From Bog-473 sp963838835 (GTDB lineage: Bacteria > Actinomycetota > Acidimicrobiia > Acidimicrobiales > RAAP-2), in NCBI GenBank assembly GCA_963838835.1, contig CAWITA010000021.1:62001-126000 (forward strand): a stretch of 64,000 nt of DNA. Direction: 5' to 3'. Shown here piece by piece: positions 17,444 to 26,854 of the stretch. The notes beneath the pieces were generated by a model, which saw only the letters and a list, made by a program, of their open reading frames with translations, ran no database searches and was not told where the DNA came from. The position numbers and the translations under genes were made by a program. Position 1 is the stretch's first letter, and each line of letters begins with the position of its first letter.

Positions 17444-19051
17444 GTGACTCAGGAGAAGACGGACCCTCAGATCAGGTCGGAGCGGCGCACCGATTCGGGC
17501 ATCGCCATCCGCCCCGTCTACGGCGCCGACGATCTCGACGGCTGGGACCCGACCGTCCAGCTCGGCGAGCCGGGGTCTTTTCCCTATACGCGTGGCGTCC
17601 ACCCCGAGATGTACCGGTCGAAGCTCTGGACCATGCGCCAGTACGCCGGCTTCGGCTCGGCCGAGGCGACCAACCAGCGCTTCAAGTTCCTGCTCGACGC
17701 CGGCCAGACCGGGCTCTCGTGTGCCTTCGATCTCCCGACCCAGATGGGCTACGACTCGGACCATCCCCGGGCCGAGGGAGAGGTGGGCAAGGTCGGCGTG
17801 GCCATCGACTCGCTGGCCGACATGCGCCTCCTCATGGCCGGTCTGCCGATGGACAAGGTCACCACGTCCATGACGATCAACGCCACGGGCGCCATCCTGC
17901 TGCTCCTCTACCAGCTGGTTGCCGAGGAGCAGGGCGTGTCGGGGGACAAGATCCGCGGCACCATCCAGAACGACATCTTGAAGGAGTACATCGCCCGAGG
18001 GACCTACATCTACCCGCCGCGGCCCTCCATGCGGCTGATCGTCGACACGTTCGCCTACTGCGCCGCCAACCTCCCCAGCTGGAACACGATCTCGATCTCG
18101 GGCTACCACATCCGTGAGGCGGGTTCGACCGCGGTGCAGGAGATCGCCTTCACCTTGGCCAACGGCATCGCCTACGTCGAAGCGGCCATCGCGGCGGGCA
18201 TGGACGTCGACGCGTTCGCCCCCCGATTGTCGTTCTTCTGGAACGCACACAACAACCTCTTCGAGGAGGTGGCCAAGTACCGCGCGGCGCGGCGCATGTG
18301 GGCGCGCATCATGGGCGAGCGCTTCGGCGCGAAGGACGAGCGCTCCAAGATGCTGCGCTTCCACACGCAGACGGGCGGCTCCACCCTCACCGCGCAGCAG
18401 CCAGAGAACAACATCGTGCGGGTCACCGTCCAGAGCCTGGCGGCGGCCCTGGGCGGCACCCAGAGCCTGCACACCAACGGTTTCGACGAGGCGCTCGGCC
18501 TGCCCACCACCCGGGCGGCCAAGATCGCCCTGCGCACCCAGCAGATCGTGGGATTCGAGTCCGGGGTGGCCGACACCGTCGACCCGCTGGCGGGTTCGTA
18601 CTTCGTGGAGGCGCTGACCGACCAGGTCGAGGAAGCAGCCGACGTGTACCTCGAGCGCATCGAGCAGATGGGCGGCGCCGTGGCCGCCATCGAAGCCCGG
18701 TTCATGCAGGAGGAGATCGAGGCGGCCGCCTACAGCTTTGCCAAGTCGGTCGACGACGGCGACAAGGTGGTGGTCGGGGTCAACCGCTTCATCGACGACG
18801 AGGACGAGCACGTCGAGGTCTTCCCGATCGACGTGAAGCTCCAACAGATCCAGATCGATCGGACCAAGTCCGTGCGTGCCGAACGCGACCAGGCGGCGGT
18901 GGACCGCGCGCTGGCGGACGTCGCCGAGGCGGCAAAGGGAACCGGAAACCTGTTGGTACCCATGAAGGAGGCCCTGAGGGCGATGGCGACCCTCGGCGAG
19001 GTCTCCGACGTGTTACGCGGCGAGTTCGGCGTCTACCAGCCCGGGGGCTGA
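17444..19051 (+). CDS. Acyl-CoA mutase large subunit (methylmalonyl-CoA mutase-like, no B12 domain)
   Basis: 535 residues containing only the TIM-barrel substrate half of an adenosylcobalamin mutase; the B12-binding domain is absent and must come from a separate small subunit not in this window. Strong matches to methylmalonyl-CoA mutase: RQYAGF (equivalent of Tyr89), GTIQNDILKEYIARGTYIYP (Thr195, Gln197 and Arg207 equivalents) and SISGYHIREAG (His244). These residues favour a carboxyl-bearing substrate. However, the CoA-pocket segment reads TRGVHPEMYR, with His and Glu where classical enzymes have Tyr75 and Thr77, so a different acyl-CoA is possible. The cobalamin adenosyltransferase at 11.5 kb could supply cofactor. 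Confidence 0.88.
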   Translation: MTQEKTDPQIRSERRTDSGIAIRPVYGADDLDGWDPTVQLGEPGSFPYTRGVHPEMYRSKLWTMRQYAGFGSAEATNQRFKFLLDAGQTGLSCAFDLPTQMGYDSDHPRAEGEVGKVGVAIDSLADMRLLMAGLPMDKVTTSMTINATGAILLLLYQLVAEEQGVSGDKIRGTIQNDILKEYIARGTYIYPPRPSMRLIVDTFAYCAANLPSWNTISISGYHIREAGSTAVQEIAFTLANGIAYVEAAIAAGMDVDAFAPRLSFFWNAHNNLFEEVAKYRAARRMWARIMGERFGAKDERSKMLRFHTQTGGSTLTAQQPENNIVRVTVQSLAAALGGTQSLHTNGFDEALGLPTTRAAKIALRTQQIVGFESGVADTVDPLAGSYFVEALTDQVEEAADVYLERIEQMGGAVAAIEARFMQEEIEAAAYSFAKSVDDGDKVVVGVNRFIDDEDEHVEVFPIDVKLQQIQIDRTKSVRAERDQAAVDRALADVAEAAKGTGNLLVPMKEALRAMATLGEVSDVLRGEFGVYQPGG

Positions 19052-19099
19052 GGCGTGGGGGCGGAGGGGCCGAACAATTTCTGACCCCTGTCCGACCGG

Positions 19100-19690
19100 G
19101 GCGTGCACGACCCCGAGACGATGCCTTTCTTCGTTGCCTGGACCGACCTCGAACCCGCCCAGCGGGCTCGGTCGAGGGCACAGTGGCTGTGGGTGTTACG
19201 GCCAGTTGTCGGAGGACAAGTGGACCTTCACCGCGGCGGCCTTCGTCGGCGGGGACCCCGTCGGCATGCAGGACATGGAGGCGGAGCACTTCGAGACGGT
19301 GTGTTCGGTCGAGAGCGGATCCTGGCTCGGGCGAGCCCTCCAGGACCGGGGCCGGGGCGTGAGATGCGCGAGGCCATGCTGCAGCGAGGCCAGGCTGCAC
19401 CTGGCCTTCGACGGTCTTGGGGCCGAGGAGGCGTTGAGCGGCGCCTTCGAGGACAACGCCGCCTCGCTGGCCACGTCGCGGGCGATCCGCGACGAGGAGA
19501 ACGGCGAGGCTCGGGGCACCCGGCGCGACCGCTGGGGGCGCGTCATCCGCCTTCGCCTCGCCCGCGACGTCTGGCGTCGCGACGCCACGACGCCACCGAG
19601 ATCATTGGCCTCGAGGGCTGCCTCGACATGTTCCTGGGCCTCCCTGTGGGCTCCGCACCTGGCCCTTCGGGCGCGAACGCCATGACGCGA
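19100..19690 (+). pseudogene. Decayed GNAT acetyltransferase (RimJ/RimL-like)
   Basis: Pieces of one GNAT protein lie in order but in different frames: VHDPETMPFFVAWTDLEPAQ, then LSEDKWTFTAAAFVGGDPVG, then REMREAML, then LHLAFDGLGAEEALSGAFED and a tail RRDRWGRVIRLRLARDVW. The usual first 40-50 residues are missing. At about 19366-19397 a 16-bp tandem duplication (GAGGCCATGCTGCAGC, then GAGGCCAGGCTGCACC) shifts the frame, and at least two further single-base shifts are needed. Unlike metH, the damage is of several kinds, so real decay is likely. It sits between the mutase-like gene and a GT-C-like gene. Confidence 0.7.
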
Positions 19691-19767
19691 GCGGTGCGTG
19701 CGTCGGCGAGACATTAGGGTGCGCCGTCCAGCGGCCGGATCGGGCCGCAGATCTTCCCGATGAGCCC

Positions 19768-21594
19768 GTGAGCCTTTTGGGCCGCGATCCCGACGCCCTG
19801 CTCACACCGAGCCCGATGCCCAATCCCACCGTCACCCAGTCGAGCCGCCCACTTCATGCGGCACCCTCTCCCATCTGGAACCTCGGTCGTCCGGCCGCCG
19901 CCGCCGTGGTCGTGACGGGAACAGGCGCCGTGGTGTACGGAGTGCTGCTGCGCGTCTGGCTCCTCGTGCACCTTCCCCTATGGGGTGACGAGGCAGTCAC
20001 CGGTTTGCAGGCCCGGGCGATCGGCTCGGGCCACTTCACGGCCTTCTATTGGGGACAGCACTACGGGGGTCTCGAACCGTACGTCGCGGCCATCGTGCTC
20101 AAGGTCGGGGGCGGGGGCGAGCCCGCCCTCAACGCGACACCGGCACTGCTCTCTGCCCTCGCCGCTGCCCTGGTGGGCGGCATCACGCTGGCGGCGGGCC
20201 GGGACCGCCTGCTCGCGTTGGCGGCCGGCGCGCTCGCCTGGGTGTGGCCCTATGTCGTGATCTATCAGTCGGTGCGTGAGGTGGGCTTCCGCTACGCCAC
20301 CTTGTGCTGCGGGCTCACCGCCGTGCTCTGCTCCGTCCGGGTGTACCAGCGCCGGGCGGGCCGGCCGACGTTCCTACTCTTGGGCATCGCGCTCGGGCTG
20401 GGATGGTGGGCCTCGGCGGAGATCGTGTATTTCGCGGTGCCGTCCCTGGTGCTCCTGGTCGGATGGTGGACCACGTCGCGCCCGTCCTCCCGGCCGCGTG
20501 CACCGGGCCGCGTCGGCGAGCCATCACGGTGGTGGTCACTCGGACTGGTCGCCTGCGGCGGGGTCCTCGGTTCCCTGCCCTGGTGGTACGCCAACGTGCA
20601 CACCGGGTTCGCCTCGCTGCGACGGAGCGCGTTGCCAGCCAACGGGGGGGTGACCTACGGGGCGAAGCTCTCCGTGTTCTTCAACGACATGCTCCCGCTG
20701 CAGCTCGGCCTGCGCAACGTGCTCACCGGCACCTGGGTGGGGGGACCGATGGTCGGCAAGACGATCTACGCCGTGGTCCTGGCCCTCGTGGCCGCCGCGG
20801 CCGCCCACGCCGTTTGGCTCTCGCTCCGCGCCGCCGGCCAGCTCGTCCCGCTGGCGCTGGCCGCTGGCGTCGTCTGCTTCCCGTTCCTCTACGCCGCGGC
20901 GCCGGGCACGGGCTACTGGTTCGACGGTCGCTACGGCATCTACCTGCCCGCCCTCCTCGCCGCGATGTTCGGCACGGTCCTCTCCTCGCCGCGCTCGTTC
21001 GCGGCGCCGGGCTCGCCCCGGGAGGGCGCGGAGAGCGACCCCTCCGGCGCTGATCGTGACGAGGGCTCGCTCGGTGCGGTCCACCGGGGGGCGCCAGCCG
21101 GCAGGTGGACGCTGGCCGCGCTCGGGATCGTCGGCGCCGGCTGCCTCACCGTCGCCGGGGCGCACGCCGCTGGCGTACCGGCCTCGCCCGCCTTCTTCTC
21201 CGGCTGGCGCAACGGTGACGCCCCGATGCAGCAGGTGGTGGACGCCATGCGGGCGCACCGAATCACGGACGCCTACGGCGACTACTGGACGGCCTACGAC
21301 CTCGATTTCCTCAGCCGGGGCGAGCCGCTGGTCAGCCCGTCCGTCCTCGACGTCACCCGCTCGACGTCCATCGCCGCGGGGGTGGCGTCCTCGCCCGACC
21401 CGGCGTGGCTCTTCTTCGCGCCCAATGAGACCTTGGAGGCGACGACGGAGTTCTTGAATCCGCAGCCCGGCCCGGGACCGTACACGCAGCAGACGTTCGA
21501 GGAGCGCCTGAGCCAGCTCGGGATCTCCTACAAGGTGGTGAGGTTGGGGATTCTCGACGCGGTCATCCCGTCGCACCGGCTCGTCGTGCCGTGA
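19768..21594 (+). CDS. Polytopic GT-C-like membrane protein
   Basis: 608 residues with about ten hydrophobic helices and a C-terminal extracytoplasmic part (about 455-608). The loop after the first helix, HLPLWGDEAVTGLQARAIGSG, carries an acidic pair typical of GT-C/ArnT/PMT-family glycosyltransferases that use polyprenyl-phosphate sugars. The segment FYWGQHYGGLEPYVAA follows, as in related mannosyl- or arabinosyl-type proteins. A Gly/Pro-rich cytoplasmic stretch near 410-445 is low complexity. GTG start as given, or the ATG at 19816. Probably glycosylates a cell-envelope lipid, glycan or protein; donor and acceptor unknown. Confidence 0.75.
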   Translation: MSLLGRDPDALLTPSPMPNPTVTQSSRPLHAAPSPIWNLGRPAAAAVVVTGTGAVVYGVLLRVWLLVHLPLWGDEAVTGLQARAIGSGHFTAFYWGQHYGGLEPYVAAIVLKVGGGGEPALNATPALLSALAAALVGGITLAAGRDRLLALAAGALAWVWPYVVIYQSVREVGFRYATLCCGLTAVLCSVRVYQRRAGRPTFLLLGIALGLGWWASAEIVYFAVPSLVLLVGWWTTSRPSSRPRAPGRVGEPSRWWSLGLVACGGVLGSLPWWYANVHTGFASLRRSALPANGGVTYGAKLSVFFNDMLPLQLGLRNVLTGTWVGGPMVGKTIYAVVLALVAAAAAHAVWLSLRAAGQLVPLALAAGVVCFPFLYAAAPGTGYWFDGRYGIYLPALLAAMFGTVLSSPRSFAAPGSPREGAESDPSGADRDEGSLGAVHRGAPAGRWTLAALGIVGAGCLTVAGAHAAGVPASPAFFSGWRNGDAPMQQVVDAMRAHRITDAYGDYWTAYDLDFLSRGEPLVSPSVLDVTRSTSIAAGVASSPDPAWLFFAPNETLEATTEFLNPQPGPGPYTQQTFEERLSQLGISYKVVRLGILDAVIPSHRLVVP

Positions 21595-21728
21595 TCGAGC
21601 TCGCCAGCGCCACCGTCGTCCCCGTTGTCCGCGCCAAGTTGCGGCACCTCGGCCCGACGCTCCTGTCCCCGTCGAGCTCGCGGACTCCCCGTCTGGCTGA
21701 GAGTAACCGGCGGTGCTGGTCGGTCGGC

Positions 21729-22025
21729 TCAGGCTCGGACCACAGGCTCGAAGTGCTCGACGGTCGGAAAAGGGTCGTAGAAGTGGTGCAGCGCGGCACG
21801 CCACGCTTGGTAGACCTCCGAGCCGCGAAAGCCTTCGATGTGGTCCTCGAGGCGCTCCCACTCGACCAGGAGCAGAAACCGGCTCGGGCGCTCCATGCAG
21901 CGTTCGACCCGCAGGGAGACGAAACCCGGGCTGGCACCGATGATGCCCTTCGCGCTCTCCATCGCTTCGACGAACTCGGCCTCGCGTCCCGGCACGACCT
22001 CGAGGAGTGCGTGTTCGGTGATCAT
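21729..22025 (-). CDS. Antibiotic-biosynthesis-monooxygenase (ABM) domain protein
   Basis: 98-residue single ABM domain, a dimeric alpha/beta barrel (ferredoxin-like) seen in heme-degrading and small oxygenase proteins. Typical features are EVVPGREAEFVEAMESAKG, SLRVERCMERPSRFLLLVEW and the C-terminal GSEVYQAWRAALHHFYDPFP. The ATG overlaps the stop of the upstream M20 gene by one base (TGATG), indicating coupled translation. Function is probably a small stress or heme-related oxygenase; the exact role cannot be read. Confidence 0.8.
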   Translation of the reverse strand: MITEHALLEVVPGREAEFVEAMESAKGIIGASPGFVSLRVERCMERPSRFLLLVEWERLEDHIEGFRGSEVYQAWRAALHHFYDPFPTVEHFEPVVRA

Positions 22026-23200
22026 CAGCCGCCGAGTAGTCGTGCGCGCAGCTCCGGCTCCGTGGCGGCGTCGATGGCCGTCCAGGCCAGCGCCACGGCC
22101 CCGTCGCGGACGGCGGCGTCCGCCGACGAGGTCACGCAGGCAGCGGTGAACTCGCGCTGATGATTGACGGCCCCGTTTGTCTCGATGCCGATGAGTGGGT
22201 GGATCGTGGGTACGGCGAGCGACACGTTGGCCATGTCGGTCGAGAGTGTCGGCAATGGGGCACCGGCGTCGTCGGCGTCGAACCTCCGACCGAGCGCCTC
22301 GGCGTTGACGCGGTAGGCGCGTAGCAGTGCCGGGTCCGGCTCCATATGCGAGTACACGGGCGCCAACTCCTCGTACTCAAGCGCGCACCCCGTGGCGAGC
22401 GCACCCGCTTCGAAGCACGCCTCGATCCGGGGCCGCAGCGTGGAGAGACCCTCGCGGGTACGCGAGCGCACCATGTAACGCGCCGTCACCGTCGCCGGGA
22501 TGATGTTGGCCGCGGCCGAGCCCCTCGTGACCACCCCGTGCACCTGGTCGCCCGGCGGCAGTTGCTGCCGCAGCAGGCCGATGGCGACCTGGGCCACGGT
22601 GAGGGCGTCCTGGGCGTTCACACCCACCCAGGGCGCAGCGGAGGCATGGGCCTCGCGCCCGGCGTAGTGGACGTCGAAATGCGCTACCGCGAGACACGAC
22701 CCGGTCAGCCATTCGGACGGCCACGGGTGCACCATCATCGCGGCGTGGACGCCGGCAAAGGCGCCCCGCTCGAGCATGAGGACCTTGCCCCCGCCCCCCT
22801 CTTCGGCCGGCGTTCCGAGCACCCTGACGGTGAGCCCCACGTCGTCGGCCACGGCGGCCAGCGCCAAGCCGGCACCGACAGCGGTGGCGGCGATGATGTT
22901 GTGCCCACAGGCGTGTCCCACCTCGGGGAGCGCGTCGTACTCGGCGCAGACCGCCACGACGAGCTCACCCTCACCAGAGCGGGACTCGAGCGCCGTCGGC
23001 AGGTCGTACACGCCTTCATCGACCTCGAGGCCGCCGGCCCGGATGGCCTCGGCCACGGCCCGGGCAGAAGTCGTCTCCTCGAAGCAGAGCTCGGGCGTGG
23101 CGTGCAGGCGGTGGCTCAGCGAAACCAGCGCCTCCAGGTGGCGATCGACCACGACGGCCGCCGCCTCCTTGGCCGAGGAGGCCTCGGACGCAGCGCTCAC
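22025..23200 (-). CDS. M20-family amidohydrolase/peptidase
   Basis: 391 residues. A dinuclear-metal aminoacylase (AbgB/HipO-like) that cleaves amide bonds of N-acyl amino acids or similar. Metal-binding regions are visible: AVCAEYDALPEVGHACGHN (about 83-101), PAEEGGGGKVLM, and His in a late LIGIETNGAVNHQREF segment. A dimerisation lid domain occupies about 180-290. GTG start 22 bp downstream of the carboxylase gene, same strand, so it is likely in an operon with it. Substrate unknown. Confidence 0.88.
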   Translation of the reverse strand: MSAASEASSAKEAAAVVVDRHLEALVSLSHRLHATPELCFEETTSARAVAEAIRAGGLEVDEGVYDLPTALESRSGEGELVVAVCAEYDALPEVGHACGHNIIAATAVGAGLALAAVADDVGLTVRVLGTPAEEGGGGKVLMLERGAFAGVHAAMMVHPWPSEWLTGSCLAVAHFDVHYAGREAHASAAPWVGVNAQDALTVAQVAIGLLRQQLPPGDQVHGVVTRGSAAANIIPATVTARYMVRSRTREGLSTLRPRIEACFEAGALATGCALEYEELAPVYSHMEPDPALLRAYRVNAEALGRRFDADDAGAPLPTLSTDMANVSLAVPTIHPLIGIETNGAVNHQREFTAACVTSSADAAVRDGAVALAWTAIDAATEPELRARLLGG

Positions 23201-23222
23201 CGCGGGGTCACGGGCACGCCGC

Positions 23223-24992
23223 CTACTCTATGACCGCGACGACGTCGCCGGCGCCGACCGAGTCGCCCGCTTTCACCCGCACTTCCTTGATCACGCCGTC
23301 CTTCTCGGCCGCGACGGCGTTCTCCATCTTCATGGCTTCGAGCAAGCAGATGGCCTGGCCGACCTCGACGACGTCGCCGACCGAGACCAGGACCTTGACG
23401 ATGGTGCCCTGCATGGGGACTGACACCTGACCCGAACCGGTCCCGGCCACCCCCCAGGACGCGGCCCGCTTGGGTCGGCTGGCGGCGCGGCCGGGGGCCG
23501 CCGCGGTACCGAGATCGGGCACCCACAGCCGCACGCTGAAGCGCCGGCCGTCGATCTCGGCGGTCACGTCGCGCTGGACGGTCGGCACCTCGTCCTCGAC
23601 GGGGGTCGTCGCGACGGTCACAGGCCCCGAGGGCCCGACCGTGAGCTCGCTGAAATCGAGTGTCTCTTCGACCCACTTGGTCGAGTGGGCGGCCGCCGCA
23701 AAGTCGGGGTGGCTCAGGATCAGCTGATGGGCGGGCAGGGTGGTGGCCACGCCGGTGACGCGGGTTTCGCCGATGGCCCGGAGCATGCGCCGCCGTGCGC
23801 CCTCGCGGTCGGGCGCCCACACGATGAGCTTGGCGATGAGGTTGTCGTAGTACTGCGAGATCGTGTCACCGGCCTCGTAACCCGCATCGAGGCGGACGCC
23901 GGGTCCGGCCGGCTGGTGGAAGGCGGTGAGGGTGCCGGGGGAAGGCGAGAAGCGCCCCCCGCTCGGATCCTCGGCGTTGATCCGGATCTCGATGGCGTGT
24001 CCCTCGCTGCGGACGTCTTCCTGGGTGAAGTCGAGTGACTCGCCCGAGGCGATGCGGATCTGCCACGCGACGAGGTCGAAGCCAGTCACCAGCTCTGTGA
24101 CGGGATGCTCGACCTGCAGCCGGGTGTTCATCTCGAGGAAGTAGAACTCGCCGTCTTCGTAGAGGAACTCGACGGTCCCGGCGTTGTAGTACCCGCACGC
24201 CTCCGAGACCTTCACGGCGGCTGTACCCATGGCGTGGCGGACGTGGTCGGGGAAATCGGGCGCCGGACTCTCCTCTAGCAGCTTCTGGTGGCGCCGTTGG
24301 GCCGAGCAGTCGCGTTCGCCGAGCCAGATCGTGCTGCCGTGTTGGTCGGCGAGCACCTGCATCTCGACGTGCCGGGGCCAGGCGAGGTAGCGCTCGAGAT
24401 AGATCTCGGGCCGGCCGAAGTAGGCCTGCGCCTCGCGGGCGGCGGACTCCATCGCTTCGGCTGCGTCCTCGGCGGACGCCACGACCTTCATGCCGCGGCC
24501 CCCGCCGCCGAAGGCCGCCTTGATGGCGACCGGCCACCCGTGCAGGTCGCCAAAGGCGACGACCTCCTCGGGTGAGGTCAGCGGCTCGGAGCGACCGGGG
24601 ACCCCCGCCACGCCCGCCTTCTCGGCGGCCAGCCGGGAGCTGATCTTGTCCCCCATGACCTCGATTGCTTCGGGAGGGGGGCCGATGAAGGTGACGCCAC
24701 GGCCGGTGATGGCGCGCGCGAAATCGGCGTTCTCGGAAAAAAAACCGTAGCCCGGATGGACACCGTCGGCGCCGCTCTTGTCGATGGCGTTGAGGATCGC
24801 CTCGGTGTTGAGGTAGCTCTCGCTCGCCGTCTCGCCGCCGAGAGCGTAGGCCTCGTCCGCCATGCGCACGTGCAGGGCATCGCGATCCAGGTTCGAATAG
24901 ACGGCGACCGTCGCGATGCCGAGCTCACGGCACGTCCGGATGACCCGGACGGCGATTTCGCCGCGGTTTGCGATGAGGACCTTCTGAAGCAC
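23223..24992 (-). CDS. accA3: Acetyl/propionyl-CoA carboxylase alpha subunit (biotin carboxylase-BCCP)
   Basis: 589 residues. An N-terminal biotin carboxylase begins MLQKVLIANRGEIAVRVIRT. The ATP-grasp glycine loop FGGGGRGMKV is near 181-190, and the active site includes EMNTRLQVEHPVTE. The C-terminal biotinyl domain carries LEAMKMEN with the biotinylated Lys near 555. This is the actinobacterial AccA3 layout, which loads carboxyl-biotin for separate AccD-type beta subunits (none here) to make malonyl- or methylmalonyl-CoA. GTG start with a GGAAAGG Shine-Dalgarno. Divergent from birA, the enzyme that biotinylates it, a meaningful pairing. The symbol is by similarity. Confidence 0.9.
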   Translation of the reverse strand: MLQKVLIANRGEIAVRVIRTCRELGIATVAVYSNLDRDALHVRMADEAYALGGETASESYLNTEAILNAIDKSGADGVHPGYGFFSENADFARAITGRGVTFIGPPPEAIEVMGDKISSRLAAEKAGVAGVPGRSEPLTSPEEVVAFGDLHGWPVAIKAAFGGGGRGMKVVASAEDAAEAMESAAREAQAYFGRPEIYLERYLAWPRHVEMQVLADQHGSTIWLGERDCSAQRRHQKLLEESPAPDFPDHVRHAMGTAAVKVSEACGYYNAGTVEFLYEDGEFYFLEMNTRLQVEHPVTELVTGFDLVAWQIRIASGESLDFTQEDVRSEGHAIEIRINAEDPSGGRFSPSPGTLTAFHQPAGPGVRLDAGYEAGDTISQYYDNLIAKLIVWAPDREGARRRMLRAIGETRVTGVATTLPAHQLILSHPDFAAAAHSTKWVEETLDFSELTVGPSGPVTVATTPVEDEVPTVQRDVTAEIDGRRFSVRLWVPDLGTAAAPGRAASRPKRAASWGVAGTGSGQVSVPMQGTIVKVLVSVGDVVEVGQAICLLEAMKMENAVAAEKDGVIKEVRVKAGDSVGAGDVVAVIE

Positions 24993-25035
24993 GCTCGACC
25001 TTTCCGGAGGCGGGCTCTCACAATTGCACGCGCCG

Positions 25036-25041
25036 TATGGT
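25036..25041 (+). promoter_or_regulatory. Candidate leaderless -10 for birA
   Basis: TATGGT ends 7 nt before the ATG at 25049. This favours that ATG over the in-frame ATG at 25037, which would overlap the element. Confidence 0.45.
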
Positions 25042-25048
25042 GTGTGCC

Positions 25049-25795
25049 ATGTGGGGCGGGGAATGGGATATCCACTGGCTCGAGGAGGTCGACTCGACCA
25101 ACACGTTTGTGCGTGATCAGGCCCGTCGGGGCGCGCCGTCCGGACTGGTCGCCGTGGCCGACCACCAGACCGCGGGGAGGGGGCGCCTAGACCGGCGCTG
25201 GGAGTCGCCTCCTGGGGCCAACCTGCTGGCGTCGGTCTTGCTGCGCCCGCAGTGCGACGGCGCCGACGTGCACCTCTGCACGGGGGCGGTAGCCCTGGCC
25301 GCGGCGGACGCCTGCCGAGAGGTTGCCGGCGTCGCGCCCGTGCTCAAGTGGCCCAATGACCTGCTGGTGGGCGAATCCAAGCTGGCCGGGGTCCTGGCGG
25401 AGGCGGAATTCTCCGGCGGTTCCCTGGTCGCGGTGGTCGCGGGTATCGGGTTGAACGTGGCGTGGCCGGGGCCCGAGGGCCTGGGTGGCACCTGCCTGGA
25501 CGACGTGGGCACGGGGACGGCGCCGGTCGACCGCGGGGTCTTGTTGGACCACCTGCTGGGCGCGCTGGCACCGCGCGTCGGGTCGCTTGACGACGCCGGG
25601 GGCCGTCGAGGCCTGGCCGACGAGGTGCGGCAGGCCTGCGCCACCCTGGGCCAGCCGGTGCGGGTGGCCGTCGCCAGCGAGGAATTCACCGGGATGGCGG
25701 CCGCCATCGACGACGCAGGGCGTCTGGTCGTCGAGACAGGGTCTGGGCCACGCCTGGTGACGGCCGGCGACGTGGTCCACCTTCGTCCCGGCTGA
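25049..25795 (+). CDS. birA: Biotin-[acetyl-CoA-carboxylase] ligase
   Basis: About 248 residues. Monofunctional biotin protein ligase: it makes biotinyl-AMP and attaches biotin to the AMKM lysine of the carboxylase encoded divergently next to it. Motifs seen: EEVDSTNTF (substrate strand), TAGRGRLDRRWESPPG (biotinyl-AMP loop), LKWPNDLLVGESKLAGVLAE (catalytic Lys and Asn) and VAGIGLNV. There is no N-terminal DNA-binding domain, so it is not the repressor type. Start chosen from the TATGGT element 7 nt upstream. Confidence 0.92.
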   Translation: MWGGEWDIHWLEEVDSTNTFVRDQARRGAPSGLVAVADHQTAGRGRLDRRWESPPGANLLASVLLRPQCDGADVHLCTGAVALAAADACREVAGVAPVLKWPNDLLVGESKLAGVLAEAEFSGGSLVAVVAGIGLNVAWPGPEGLGGTCLDDVGTGTAPVDRGVLLDHLLGALAPRVGSLDDAGGRRGLADEVRQACATLGQPVRVAVASEEFTGMAAAIDDAGRLVVETGSGPRLVTAGDVVHLRPG

Positions 25796-25824
25796 AGCAA
25801 ATGGGAGGGATCGGGAGCCTGGGC

Positions 25825-25830
25825 TAACAT
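25825..25830 (+). promoter_or_regulatory. Candidate -10 for the rmlB operon
   Basis: TAACAT ends 10 nt before the ATG at 25841. It would drive the nucleotide-sugar operon at 25.8-32.8 kb; no convincing -35 is seen. Confidence 0.4.
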
Positions 25831-25840
25831 CGTCGGCCAT

Positions 25841-26851
25841 ATGCGCCTTCTCGTAACGGGAGGTGCCGGTTTCATCGGGTCGAATTTCGCCCGCTACTGG
25901 GTCGAACAGCACCCCGAGGACCATGTGGCCGTCTATGACGTCCTCACCTACGCCGGCAACCGACCGAACCTGTCCGACGTCGAAGATCGGATCGCCTTCA
26001 TTCAGGGGGACATCTGCGACCCGACCGCAGCAGAGAAGGCGCTGCGGGGCGAGGAGATCGACACCGTGGTCCACTTCGCCGCAGAATCGCACAACTCTCT
26101 GGCCGTCCTCAACCCCGGACTGTTCTTCCGGACCAACGTGCTCGGTACCCAGACCATGCTCGAGGCGGCCCGTCAGGTGGGCGTGGCGAGGTTCCATCAC
26201 GTCTCGACCTGTGAGGTGTACGGGGACATGCCACTCGACACGGACGAGGTCTTCACCGAGGACTCCCCCTATCGCCCCCGGACCCCCTACAACGCCAGCA
26301 AGGCCGCGGCGGATCACGCGGTACGGGCTTATGCCGAGACCTACAGCCTGCCCATCACCATTACCAACTGCGCCAACAACTACGGGCCCTACCAGTTTCC
26401 CGAAAAACTGATCCCGCACTTTTGCGCGCTGGCGCTCGACGACGAGCCGCTCACCCTCTACGCCAGCACCCAGAACCGTCGTGAATGGCTGCACGTGCGC
26501 GATCACTGCACGGCCATCGATGTCGTGCTGGCCCGCGGACGGGTGGGCGAGACCTACCACGTCGGCAGCGGCGTCGAGGCCTCGATCATGGAAGTGGCCG
26601 ACCGGATCCTCGCTGCGCTGGGCAAGACGGCGTCCCTCAAGACGATCGTTCCCGACCGTCCCGGTCACGACCGCCGCTACGTGCTCGACTCCTCCAAGCT
26701 GCGACGCGAACTGGGCTGGGCCCCCACCGTCGACTGGGAGCAGGGCCTGGCAGACACCGTGGCGTGGTACGCCGCACACAGAGATTGGTGGGAACCGCTG
26801 CGGGCCCGGGCACCGATCGCCGAAGGGGCCTGGGGGACTGGAAAAGGCTGA
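25841..26851 (+). CDS. rmlB: dTDP-glucose 4,6-dehydratase
   Basis: 336 residues, extended SDR. It converts dTDP-glucose to dTDP-4-keto-6-deoxyglucose on the way to dTDP-rhamnose. NAD loop TGGAGFIGSNFARYW at the N-terminus; STCEVYGDM and the catalytic pair TPYNASKAAADH (Tyr and Lys); NNYGPYQFPEKLIPHF binds the sugar nucleotide. Full length for the family. First gene of an operon running to about 32.7 kb and 4 bp before rmlD. Confidence 0.95.
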   Translation: MRLLVTGGAGFIGSNFARYWVEQHPEDHVAVYDVLTYAGNRPNLSDVEDRIAFIQGDICDPTAAEKALRGEEIDTVVHFAAESHNSLAVLNPGLFFRTNVLGTQTMLEAARQVGVARFHHVSTCEVYGDMPLDTDEVFTEDSPYRPRTPYNASKAAADHAVRAYAETYSLPITITNCANNYGPYQFPEKLIPHFCALALDDEPLTLYASTQNRREWLHVRDHCTAIDVVLARGRVGETYHVGSGVEASIMEVADRILAALGKTASLKTIVPDRPGHDRRYVLDSSKLRRELGWAPTVDWEQGLADTVAWYAAHRDWWEPLRARAPIAEGAWGTGKG

Positions 26852-26854
26852 CCG

